Of a stretch of DNA of 25,014 nt, positions 13,826 to 20,033 are shown one piece after another. The position numbers and the translations under genes are program-made. Origin of the DNA: CAYJPV01 sp964396055. Lineage in GTDB: Bacteria > Acidobacteriota > Vicinamibacteria > Vicinamibacterales > JAKQTR01. The notes beneath the pieces are model-generated. The model was given only the letters and a program-made list of their open reading frames with translations, did no database searches and was not told where the DNA came from. Within the stretch, counting starts at the first letter, position 1. Every line of letters begins with the position of its first letter. Location of the stretch: assembly GCA_964396055.1 (NCBI GenBank), contig CAYNDV010000061.1, forward strand, positions 1-25,014, given 5' to 3'.

Positions 13826-14665
13826 ATGGGAAACACACTCAAGACCACGTTGCTGCTGGCCGCCCTGAGCGGCCTGCTGCTGTTCATCGGCGACGCGCTG
13901 GGGGGCCAGAGCGGCCTCGTGATGGCGTTCGGCTTCGCGGTCCTCATGAACTTCGCGTCGTACTGGTTCTCGGACAAGATCGTCCTGGCCATGTACAAGG
14001 CCCAGCCGGTCGGCCCCGACCACCCGCTGTCGCGCATCGTCGCGCGGCTGGCGCAGCGGGCCAACCTGCCGATGCCGAAGGTGTACGTGATTCCCGACCC
14101 GTCGCCCAACGCGTTTGCCACGGGGCGCAACCCCTCGCACGCGGCGGTGGCGGCCACCGAGGGCATCCTGCGGCTGATGGACGAGCGCGAGATCGAAGGC
14201 GTGATGGCGCACGAGCTGGCCCACGTCAAGAACCGCGACATCCTGATCAGCTCGGTGGCGGCGACAATTGCGGCGGCCATCATGATGGTGGCGCGCATGG
14301 CGCAGTTTGCGGCCATGTTCGGCGGCGCCTCGCGCGACGACCGCGACGGTGGGCCGAGCCCGATTGCGCTGCTGGCCACGATGATCGTGGGCCCGCTGGC
14401 GGCGATGCTGATCCAGGCGGCCATCTCGCGGTCGCGCGAGTTCGCGGCCGACGCCACGGGCGCCGAGATCGCGGGGTCGCCCTACGGCCTGGCCGACGCC
14501 CTGCGCAAGCTCGAGTCGGCGTCCAAGCGTATCCCGATGGACGCCAGCCCGGCGACGGCGCACATGTTCATCATGAAGCCGTTCAGCGTGCGCGGCCTGC
14601 TGGGGCTCTTCAGCACCCATCCGCCCACCGAGGCGCGGATCAAGGCGTTGATGGGGGGGAACTGA
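13826..14665 (+). CDS. htpX: Membrane zinc metalloprotease HtpX
   Basis: A 279-residue M48 protease of the inner membrane that helps degrade misfolded membrane proteins. Hydrophobic segments lie near residues 8-30 and 150-200. The zinc motif HELAH is at residues 129-133, and the third ligand Glu is in SREFAADATGA. The stretches NAFATGRNP and LFSTHPPTEARIKAL are also typical. Length fits the short HtpX form. The ATG at 13826 begins the conserved N-terminus, with GAAGAGAGA just upstream. It follows the M20 peptidase and is convergent with the UbiA gene; repeats and a nested hairpin fill the gap. Confidence 0.95.
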   Translation: MGNTLKTTLLLAALSGLLLFIGDALGGQSGLVMAFGFAVLMNFASYWFSDKIVLAMYKAQPVGPDHPLSRIVARLAQRANLPMPKVYVIPDPSPNAFATGRNPSHAAVAATEGILRLMDEREIEGVMAHELAHVKNRDILISSVAATIAAAIMMVARMAQFAAMFGGASRDDRDGGPSPIALLATMIVGPLAAMLIQAAISRSREFAADATGAEIAGSPYGLADALRKLESASKRIPMDASPATAHMFIMKPFSVRGLLGLFSTHPPTEARIKALMGGN

Positions 14666-14673
14666 CGATTGTC

Positions 14674-14698
14674 AGAAGCAAGAAGCAAGAAGCGAGAA
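14674..14698. repeat. AGAAGCA heptamer array
   Basis: Two exact AGAAGCA units, then AGAAGCG and AGAA, starting 8 nt after the htpX stop codon. The same heptamer recurs at 19045-19070. Confidence 0.85.
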
Positions 14699-14716
14699 TA
14701 AGCACGCAGCCAAGCG

Positions 14717-14765
14717 CGGGCGCGGTGTGTAGTGCAGGGCTTCAGCCCTGCCCTCGCCGCGCCCG
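14717..14765. terminator. Nested hairpin, candidate bidirectional terminator htpX/ubiA
   Basis: The outer stem is CGGGCGCGG (14717-14725) with CCGCGCCCG (14757-14765). The inner hairpin is GCAGGGCT-TC-AGCCCTGC (14734-14751). It lies between two convergent genes. The inner hairpin is the same repeat family as 6847-6864. Confidence 0.6.
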
Positions 14766-14775
14766 TCGTTCTTTC

Positions 14776-14803
14776 TCTCGCCTCTCGCCTCTCGCCTCTC
14801 GCC
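14776..14803. repeat. TCTCGCC heptamer array
   Basis: Four exact TCTCGCC units. The last base of the array is also the first base of the complement of the ubiA stop codon (14803-14805), so the array touches the coding end. Confidence 0.9.
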
Positions 14804-15729
14804 TATAGCAAGTACGCCGCTGCAAACCCCACCTGCGCGACGAACATCATGCGGTACATGTGCGCCCACGAGACGTGGTTCTCTTCCACGGCCAGCGTAT
14901 CGGGCTGGCGCAGCATCAGGTAGCAGACGTAGAGGCCGTAGGCCGTCATCACGAATCCCAGGGCCTGCAGCAGCCAGAAGTTGCCCGTGAGGACGCCCGT
15001 CCAGGCCCCGATGGGGATCATGACGAACGGCAGGACGAACGACGGCGAGATCATCCACGCCGCGCGCGCCACGCCGAACTGGAGCGGCAGCGTGCGGCAG
15101 CCGCCGCGGCGGTCGCCGTCCATGTCGGCGAAGTCCTTGGTGGTGGTGGCGCCCAGCAGGAACAGGCCGAAGATGGCGCCGATGAACCACGGCTCGAGCC
15201 CCATGGCCGACTTGACCGATGACCAGCCGGCCACCTTCAGCAGCACGCCGCGCGGGATCGCGATCGTCACGTTGGCCCAGATGCCCAGGCGCTTGGTGCG
15301 GAACGGCGGCACCGAGTACAGCGACGTGATGGCGCTGGCCGCCACCACCATCCAGAACACTTCGCGCCGGCCCCCCGGGGCCACCAGCCACGCCAGGACG
15401 AACGACACCGCGAAGGCCGCCAGCGTGATGGCCCACGCGGCGCCGAGCGACAGCCGCCCGCTCGGCAGTGGCCGTTTCGGCTTGTTCACCCGGTCGATGT
15501 CGAGGTCGTAGATCTGGTTCAGGCCGTTCGAGGCGACATTGAGCGTGGCCGCCATGAGCGACCCGACGACGGGCAGCACGAGCAGGTCCCAGTGCCACGC
15601 CTCGCGCGGGTGCGCGCCCACCGCCGTCAGGGCGCCCGAGAGAAACCCCAGCGCCGGCGCGATCAGCGTGAACGGGCGCGCGAAGTCGACGACGGCGTGC
15701 CAGCGATCGACCGCGGTGGCCTGGCTCAC
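14803..15729 (-). CDS. UbiA-family prenyltransferase, homogentisate/chlorophyll-synthase-like
   Basis: A 308-residue membrane protein with about eight or nine hydrophobic segments. The first Asp-rich motif NQIYDLDID lies at residues 71-79, followed by RVNKPKRPLPSG. The second reads TTKDFADMDGDRRGG. Both bind the prenyl diphosphate through Mg2+. The NQ..D..ID.VNKP..PL.SG form resembles prenyltransferases of tocopherol/plastoquinone synthesis and chlorophyll synthase more than UbiA or MenA. The substrate is inferred only. GTG 15729 overlaps the stop codon of the upstream kinase-like gene (GTGA), so the pair is translationally coupled and probably works in one path: prenol phosphorylation, then prenyl transfer. 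The open frame upstream belongs to another gene. The stop codon touches a heptamer array. Confidence 0.9.
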   Translation of the reverse strand: MSQATAVDRWHAVVDFARPFTLIAPALGFLSGALTAVGAHPREAWHWDLLVLPVVGSLMAATLNVASNGLNQIYDLDIDRVNKPKRPLPSGRLSLGAAWAITLAAFAVSFVLAWLVAPGGRREVFWMVVAASAITSLYSVPPFRTKRLGIWANVTIAIPRGVLLKVAGWSSVKSAMGLEPWFIGAIFGLFLLGATTTKDFADMDGDRRGGCRTLPLQFGVARAAWMISPSFVLPFVMIPIGAWTGVLTGNFWLLQALGFVMTAYGLYVCYLMLRQPDTLAVEENHVSWAHMYRMMFVAQVGFAAAYLL

Positions 15730-16811
15730 ACGAACCTCGTCAGGACGATGGCGGTCAGCGCGCCCGCGGCCGTGTTGAGAAAGTTCAGGACGTCGTTGTC
15801 GACGATGCCGGCGCCTTCGAGCGTAGCGGCCATCGCGCTTTCGAACAGGGAGCCCACGGCGGCGCCCGCCACGACGAGCCAGATCCACGCGCCGGGCATC
15901 AGGCCCAGGGCCGCGCCGGTCCACGCCAGCACCAGCGCGGCGATCAGGCCCGCGGCCGTGCCCTCGAGCGACATGGCGCCCGGCGTGCCGGGCCGGACCT
16001 GCGACAGGCTGGTGACCAGGTAGGTCTTGCCGCCCCAGGCCTTGCCGATCTCGCTGGCCACCGTGTCGCTGCCGCCCGTGGCCAGCACCGCCACGAAAGC
16101 CAGCAGCGCCTCGTTCTTGAACGGTGTGGTCACCGCCAGGACGGCGGCGATGGCCGCGAGGCCGGTGTTCGCGAAGGCGTTGGCGGCGCCGCGGCGCCCG
16201 CCCCGTTCTTCAGCGATGCCGAGCACCGCCTTGCGCTTCAGGCCGAGCCGCGACGAGACCGACGCGGCCAGGAACGTCGCGAACAGCAGCAGCCAGCCCT
16301 GCCAGCCCGTGTTGGCGTACACCAGCATGCCGATGGCCCAGCCGGTCAGCATGCCCGACACGCGNNNNNNNNNNNNNNNNNNNNNNNNNNNNNNNNNNNN
16401 NNNNNNNNNNNNNNNNNNNNNNNNNNNNNNNNNNNNNNNNNNNNNNNNNNNNNNNNNNNNNNNNTTCCAGGGCAGCGGGCGCCGGCCGCGCGCGCGGCCC
16501 ACCAGCGTGGCGGCGCCGTCGCCACACGCCAGGATGCCCCACGCCGCGGCGGCGATGTCGGGCCGCATCGGGAACGCCAGAATCAGCAGCAGGACGGCGA
16601 GCGGGTAGAGCAGGATGCCGAGGACGTAGCCGCGGGCCTTGTCGACGGGCCGGCTGAGGGAGGTGCCGGCCAGGCGGGGAAGCACGAGGGCGTTGAAGGC
16701 CAGGGCCGCCAGGGCGCACGCCGCCGCCTGCCACCACGTGAGGAACCGCAGGGCCAGCGCGAAGCCGACCATGGCGATGTGGATGAACTGGCGGCGGGTT
16801 TCGGAGAACAC
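15726..16811 (-). CDS. Fusion of dolichol/phytol-kinase-like domain and DUF92 (VTE6-type) domain, interrupted by a gap
   Basis: The N-terminal part (residues 1-115) has the ETRRQFIH start, several membrane segments and the GDGAATLVG motif followed by LPW. This is the pattern of the SEC59/VTE5 polyprenol and phytol kinase family. The C-terminal part (after the N block) matches DUF92/TIGR00297, with RKAVLGIAEERGGRRGAANAFANT, GGSDTVASEIGKAWGG, PGTPGAMSLEGT and AGIVDNDVLNFLNT. The plant member of DUF92, VTE6, is phytyl-phosphate kinase. Together the two domains could phosphorylate a prenol twice to a diphosphate, which the overlapping ubiA product could use. The start is GTG 16811, with a -10-like TACAAT 8 nt upstream. 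The 100-N block at 16365-16464 hides the end of the kinase domain; the frame runs through it, but the true length is unknown. Confidence 0.85.
   Translation of the reverse strand: MFSETRRQFIHIAMVGFALALRFLTWWQAAACALAALAFNALVLPRLAGTSLSRPVDKARGYVLGILLYPLAVLLLILAFPMRPDIAAAAWGILACGDGAATLVGRARGRRPLPWXXXXXXXXXXXXXXXXXXXXXXXXXXXXXXXXXXRVSGMLTGWAIGMLVYANTGWQGWLLLFATFLAASVSSRLGLKRKAVLGIAEERGGRRGAANAFANTGLAAIAAVLAVTTPFKNEALLAFVAVLATGGSDTVASEIGKAWGGKTYLVTSLSQVRPGTPGAMSLEGTAAGLIAALVLAWTGAALGLMPGAWIWLVVAGAAVGSLFESAMAATLEGAGIVDNDVLNFLNTAAGALTAIVLTRFV
16365..16464. other. Scaffold gap of 100 N (real gap)
   Basis: Exactly 100 N inside the kinase/DUF92 fusion. Unlike the other two gaps, the flanks do not duplicate each other, so sequence is truly missing here. 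Its real length is unknown. Confidence 0.9.
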
Positions 16812-16819
16812 GACGGACT

Positions 16820-16825
16820 ATTGTA
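16820..16825 (-). promoter_or_regulatory. TACAAT -10-like element of the kinase/DUF92-ubiA operon
   Basis: The minus strand reads TACAAT, 8 nt, then GTG (16811). Transcription would begin within 0-2 nt of the start codon, another likely leaderless case. Confidence 0.45.
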
Positions 16826-16833
16826 GCCGGTAG

Positions 16834-16930
16834 GAAGGCCGTTAGGCCCTTCGACGAAGCTCAGGGCCACCCCGAGCCTGGTCGAGGGGTGGGCCGTTCG
16901 GCCGTTCGGCGGGGGAGGGCCGTTGGCCCT
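16834..16930. repeat. Mixed repeat block: octamer array 6 and a TCGACGAAGCTCAGGG-type element
   Basis: GGCCGTTAGGCC is followed by CTTCGACGAAGCTCAGGG (from about 16849) and CCCCGAGCCTGGTCGAGGGG (from about 16870), which can fold back. Then GGCCGTTCGGCCGTTCGGC octamers follow and GGCCGTTGGCC. The block replaces the 3' part of a nucleotidyltransferase remnant. Confidence 0.75.
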
Positions 16931-17010
16931 TCGACGCTGCTAGGGAACTCAACACCTCGTGCGGTCAACGACGCAAAGAACTCGTCGAAGTCTGGCGCCA
17001 GTTCCAGCAT
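16861..17010 (-). pseudogene. Nucleotidyltransferase (MNT/DUF6036-like) N-terminal remnant, cut by repeats
   Basis: The ATG at 17010 has a good ribosome site, GGAGG, 4 nt upstream. The first 22 residues, MLELAPDFDEFFASLTARGVEF, are split here only by description: the LAPDF.EFF..L..RGVEF pattern matches the start of small nucleotidyltransferases that normally continue with a GG(Y/F)A...H motif. Instead, the frame runs straight into the repeat block (PSSVEGPTALPRR) and stops at 16861, giving only 49 residues. The catalytic parts are missing, so this is a truncated gene. It is from memory of the family pattern and rests on a short match. Confidence 0.45.
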
Positions 17011-17146
17011 GCTGCCTCCGGAGGAACTCGACCGCCGCGAACCGCTCGCCGACGGGGCGCCTCAGCCAGTGCTGGCAGGCCTCGGCGCCGCCGCCGTGCG
17101 CCGCCGCCGTCACCACGGTGAGCACCCGTTGCAGGCGAAACTCCAT
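16949..17146 (-). CDS. Small hypothetical protein, possible partner of a nucleotidyltransferase remnant
   Basis: A 65-residue ORF starting at ATG 17146, with TATACT exactly 6 nt upstream (17153-17158), as for a leaderless gene. The middle stretch HWLRRPVGERFAAVEFLRRQ resembles small proteins encoded just before nucleotidyltransferase genes (a W..P.ER..AVE.LR pattern). The C-terminal third overlaps the nucleotidyltransferase start in another frame, which is unusual and may reflect a deletion that fused or shifted it. It could be a remnant rather than a working gene. Function is unknown. Confidence 0.4.
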   Translation of the reverse strand: MEFRLQRVLTVVTAAAHGGGAEACQHWLRRPVGERFAAVEFLRRQHAGTGARLRRVLCVVDRTRC

Positions 17147-17152
17147 GCGCTG

Positions 17153-17158
17153 AGTATA
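17153..17158 (-). promoter_or_regulatory. TATACT -10 element 6 nt before a start codon
   Basis: The minus strand reads TATACT, CAGCGC, ATG (17146). Same geometry as at 12591-12596. Confidence 0.45.
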
Positions 17159-17306
17159 GCCTTCATGACTGCCTCCGATCGATGAGGCCTATGAACGATG
17201 TCAGCGGACCTCGACGCGATCACGGCGAAACCGTCCGTGACGCCTCGCCGCTAGGTCGGTCCGTCCGACAAGCCCGATACTCGTGACCTGCCGCCTCCAA
17301 ATGGCA

Positions 17307-17312
17307 GATAAT
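17307..17312 (+). promoter_or_regulatory. GATAAT -10 element 6 nt before a start codon
   Basis: GATAAT, TGGACG, ATG (17319). A weak -35 match GTGACC (17283-17288) lies 18 bp upstream. The geometry suggests a leaderless transcript. Confidence 0.5.
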
Positions 17313-17318
17313 TGGACG

Positions 17319-17549
17319 ATGCGTTTCCGGGGCCACGAACAGCGTTGGAGCGAGCAGTGGCGCGCGGCGGGTCAGGCTTTGCGGGCGCAGCGCGAGCGCG
17401 AGTTGGCGTCCCTGTCCGACGACGAGGCGCTGGCGGCCGCCGAGATGCTGCTCACCGTCGCCGCCGCGGTCGGGCTCCCGCCGGTCCAGCGGACGTCATC
17501 GGGTCTTGTGCAGCAGCAGGCGCTGTTCCATCGAAGGGCCCGCGCGTGA
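17319..17549 (+). CDS. Small hypothetical protein paired with a nucleotidyltransferase pseudogene
   Basis: A 76-residue, charged, helical protein (WSEQWRAAGQALRAQRERE, SLSDDEALAAAEMLL) without known motifs. Its stop codon overlaps the GTG start of the nucleotidyltransferase pseudogene (GTGA at 17546-17549), so the two were co-translated, as in many two-gene toxin-antitoxin-like modules. The ATG at 17319 is chosen because of the GATAAT hexamer 6 nt upstream; the frame is open from 17283. It appears intact while its partner is broken. A role as antitoxin-like partner is inference only. Confidence 0.6.
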   Translation: MRFRGHEQRWSEQWRAAGQALRAQRERELASLSDDEALAAAEMLLTVAAAVGLPPVQRTSSGLVQQQALFHRRARA

Positions 17550-17925
17550 ACCCCCTCTTCGCTGCTGCGCTCGACGTCGAGCATTTCTGTGTGGGACAGG
17601 GGTGGGAGTTCTGCTTCATCGGAGCGCTTGCCGTGATCCGCTGGGGCGAACCCAGGCTGACGCGTGACGTGGACCTCACCATCCTCACCGGGTTCGGCGG
17701 CGAGGAGCGGTCGGCGCCTCCATCCGGACGTGCAGCGCCGAGGACCTGATCGTCTTCAAGGCCTTCGCAGGCCGTGACCAGGACTGGCTCGACGTCGAAG
17801 GGATCGCTCAACGCCAGGGCACACGCCTCGATACGGAGCTGATCGTCGACGAACTCGGCCCGCTGCTCGATCTCAAGGGCACGCTCGAAGACCTCGACCG
17901 CGTGCGCCGAATCCTGTCCACCTGA
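17546..17925 (+). pseudogene. Nucleotidyltransferase (AbiEii/MNT-like) with internal deletion and frameshift
   Basis: The first part begins at GTG 17546 and reads NPLFAAALDVEHFCVGQGW, then CFIGALAVIRWGEPRLTRDVDL. It carries the nucleotidyltransferase core G(G/A)LAV.RWGEPR.TRDVDL, where the DVD Asp residues bind metal. It breaks off after ILTGFGGEE near 17710. From 17713 a different frame gives GASIRTCSAEDLIVFKAFAG, RDQDWLDVEGI and a Leu-rich end, stopping at 17925. This is the C-terminal part of the same family (the AEDL...K.FAGR..D..D motif). Intact relatives that I recall have roughly 60 more residues between the two parts. A deletion not divisible by three therefore inactivated the gene. 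The first Gly-Gly is also Gly-Ala here. Confidence 0.75.
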
Positions 17926-17953
17926 GGTCCGCTGGTCGGGCGGGGCGGCGCCG

Positions 17954-19012
17954 TCAGACCGTGCCCTGGGCTCCTCGCAACTGGCTGACGATGGCCCCGA
18001 TGCCCTGCTCGAGCGGCGTGACGGTGTAGCCGAGTTCCTCGCGGGCGATGGCGCATCCCAGCGGCCAGTCGCGCAGCAGGATCTCGAGCGTGCCCGTCGT
18101 GACGAGCGGCGTGCCGCCGAAGAGGCCGGCGCGCAGTTCGTCGGCCAGGGCCCCGGCCGCCACCAGCCACGCCGGCAACCGGCGCGGCAGCGGGCGGCCC
18201 GTGAGCGTCCTCACGATCTCGAAGGCCCGCATCTGCGGCGCGTCCACGCCGCCCAGCGGGTACTGCGCGCCCGCCCGGCCCCGCTCCACGGCCGCCACAT
18301 GGGCCGCAGCCACGTCCTCCACGTACGAGAACGACCAGATCCGATCGGCGCCCACCACGCCCGGCAGCCGGCCGGCCAGGTGGTCCGCGATCTGGCGGCC
18401 CACAAGGTTGCCGTCGGTCAGCAGCCCCGGCCCGTAGACGACGCCAGGATACAGCCGCACGAGGGGCGCGCCAGCGTCGACCGCCGAGACCGCCAGCCGC
18501 TCGGCGGCCGCCTTGGTGCGCTGGTAGTCGTTCCACGCCGGCGCCACGTCGAGCGGCGCGGGCGGCAGGGCCAGGAACGAGGACGTGTAGACGACGCGCC
18601 GCAGACCGCAGACGCGGGCCGCGTCGAGTACGTGGCGCAGGCCGCCGACGTTGGTGTCGTCGAAGTCGCGGGCCCGGCGGCGCCACACGGCCACGAGCGC
18701 CGCCATGTGCACGATCGCGTCGCAGCCACGCGCGGCAGCCTCCAGGGTGGCGGCGTCGCGGATGTCCCCAACATGAGCCGTGAGACGCCCGCCGGACGAG
18801 GGGATCATCTGTTCGTGGCGTCCGGCTTCAGCCGGACGCGGCTCGGTGCCGGCTGAAGCCGGCACCCACGAAGGCTCCCGCCCGTCGACCAGATCAGGGA
18901 GCGCCGACGTGGCCGTGCGCCCGTAGAGCACCACGTCGTGGCCGGCGCGGTGAAGTGCCCGCCCCACCGCCCGCCCCAGATAGCCCGTGCCGCCGGTGAC
19001 GAGGATTCTCAT
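17954..19012 (-). CDS. NAD(P)-dependent epimerase/dehydratase (extended SDR) with an in-frame repeat insertion
   Basis: A 352-residue Rossmann-fold enzyme. It has the cofactor motif GGTGYLG at residues 7-13, GDIRDAATL (about 82-90), the catalytic Tyr-Lys pair in YQRTK and an upstream Ser in TSSF. Such SDRs modify nucleotide sugars or dihydroflavonol/3-beta-hydroxysteroid-like substrates; the exact substrate is not clear. Residues about 46-70 (EPSWVPASAGTEPRPAEAG and following) do not fit the fold, where beta-strand 2 should lead shortly to GD. They are encoded by a 59-bp palindromic element (18813-18871). The ATG at 19012 is the natural start. It follows the rmd-like gene by about 70 nt of repeats and ends the sugar operon. 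Activity may survive, since the insertion lies in a surface loop region. Confidence 0.88.
   Translation of the reverse strand: MRILVTGGTGYLGRAVGRALHRAGHDVVLYGRTATSALPDLVDGREPSWVPASAGTEPRPAEAGRHEQMIPSSGGRLTAHVGDIRDAATLEAAARGCDAIVHMAALVAVWRRRARDFDDTNVGGLRHVLDAARVCGLRRVVYTSSFLALPPAPLDVAPAWNDYQRTKAAAERLAVSAVDAGAPLVRLYPGVVYGPGLLTDGNLVGRQIADHLAGRLPGVVGADRIWSFSYVEDVAAAHVAAVERGRAGAQYPLGGVDAPQMRAFEIVRTLTGRPLPRRLPAWLVAAGALADELRAGLFGGTPLVTTGTLEILLRDWPLGCAIAREELGYTVTPLEQGIGAIVSQLRGAQGTV
18813..18871. repeat. 59-bp two-hairpin palindromic element inside the epimerase gene
   Basis: The outer stem is TCGTGG (18813-18818) with CCACGA (18866-18871). Inside are two hairpins: GTCCGGCT-TC-AGCCGGAC (18820-18837) and GTGCCGGCT-GA-AGCCGGCAC (18846-18865). 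The element could fold as a three-way junction. It keeps the reading frame open. Confidence 0.85.
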
Positions 19013-19044
19013 GGTGCCGGCTTCTCAGGGGCAGGGGTTGGGGC

Positions 19045-19070
19045 AGAAGCAAGAAGCAAGAAGCAAGAAG
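19045..19070. repeat. AGAAGCA heptamer array, second copy
   Basis: Three exact AGAAGCA units and AGAAG, in the gap between the rmd-like and epimerase genes. Same unit as at 14674-14698. Confidence 0.9.
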
Positions 19071-19073
19071 AGG

Positions 19074-19097
19074 TCACGCTGTCACGCTGTCACGCTG
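19074..19097. repeat. TCACGCTG octamer array containing a stop codon
   Basis: Three exact TCACGCTG units. The complement of the rmd-like stop codon (19082-19084) lies in the second unit, so the array encodes the last residues (SVTA) of the protein. Confidence 0.9.
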
Positions 19098-20032
19098 CGC
19101 CAGTAGTCGAGCAGATCCCGGAGCGTCTGCTCGAAGGGAATCGCCGGCTCCCAGCCCGTGTCGCGCGTGAGCCGGGTGCGATCGCCGACGATGAACGGCG
19201 TGTCGTTGGGGCGGAACCGGGCCGGGTCGATCTCCACTGAGACGGGCACGCGGGCCAGCGCCACCAGGCCGTCGAGCAGGGCGCGCACGCGCACCGGCCG
19301 CCCGGAGCAGACGTTGTAGATGGCACCCGGGGCGCCGCGCTCGATGAGCATCCGGTAGGCGCGCACCGTGTCGCGCACGTCGGTGAAGTCGCGCGAGGTC
19401 TCGAGGTTGCCCACCTTGATGACCGGCGCGATGCGGCCCGCCTCGATCTCCGTGATCTGGCGCGCCACCGCCGCCGCGAAGAACGAATCGTTCTGCCGCG
19501 GCCCCACATGATTGAACGACCGCGACACGACCACCGGCAGGCCGTCGTACTGCGCGGCCCGCTGCGCCGCAATCTCCAGCGCCACCTTGCTCAGCGCGTA
19601 CGGGTTCGTCGACTGGATCTCATCGTCTTCCCGCAGCGGATGGTCGGCGTGGCGGTACACGTAGGCGGTGCTGGGCACGAGCACGCGGCTGTGCAGGCCC
19701 GCCAGGCGCAGCGCCTCGAGAAGGTGGTGCGTGGCCAGCACGTTGATCTCGAGCGTCTCGGTGGCGGCCTTCCACGAGTTGCCCACGTGCGACGCGCCCG
19801 CCAGGTGGTAGACGAAGTCCGGCGCGGCCTCCTGGATGCCGGCCCGCACGGCCGGGACGTCGAGCAACTCGATCTCGCGCCAGTCCACGTCCGGGTAGCA
19901 GGCCTGCACGTCGGCGCCGATGCCGGGGCGCCGCCACGCCATCACCCGCACATCCTCGGTGGCGAGGAGGTCCAGGAGGTGGCTGCCCGCGAATCCCGCA
20001 GCCCCGGTGACGAGCACGGTTGGTATGGTCAC
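19082..20032 (-). CDS. rmd: GDP-4-dehydro-6-deoxy-D-mannose reductase-like SDR (Rmd family)
   Basis: A 316-residue Rossmann-fold protein with GAAGFAGSHL (residues about 10-19), the catalytic YALSK, and the stretches RSFNHVGPRQ, VGNLETSRDFTDVRDTVRAY, YNVCSG and RPNDTPFIVGD. Together these are the hallmark of Rmd and its close GDP-mannose dehydratase relatives. Rmd makes GDP-D-rhamnose from GDP-4-keto-6-deoxymannose; the Gmd enzyme that makes that substrate is not in the window. The usual SS.EVYG segment reads STAYVYR here. The start is GTG 20032, one base after the rfbB stop codon, so the genes are coupled. The stop lies in an octamer array. Family is firm; exact substrate is less sure. Confidence 0.85.
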   Translation of the reverse strand: MTIPTVLVTGAAGFAGSHLLDLLATEDVRVMAWRRPGIGADVQACYPDVDWREIELLDVPAVRAGIQEAAPDFVYHLAGASHVGNSWKAATETLEINVLATHHLLEALRLAGLHSRVLVPSTAYVYRHADHPLREDDEIQSTNPYALSKVALEIAAQRAAQYDGLPVVVSRSFNHVGPRQNDSFFAAAVARQITEIEAGRIAPVIKVGNLETSRDFTDVRDTVRAYRMLIERGAPGAIYNVCSGRPVRVRALLDGLVALARVPVSVEIDPARFRPNDTPFIVGDRTRLTRDTGWEPAIPFEQTLRDLLDYWRSVTA

Positions 20033-20033
20033 G

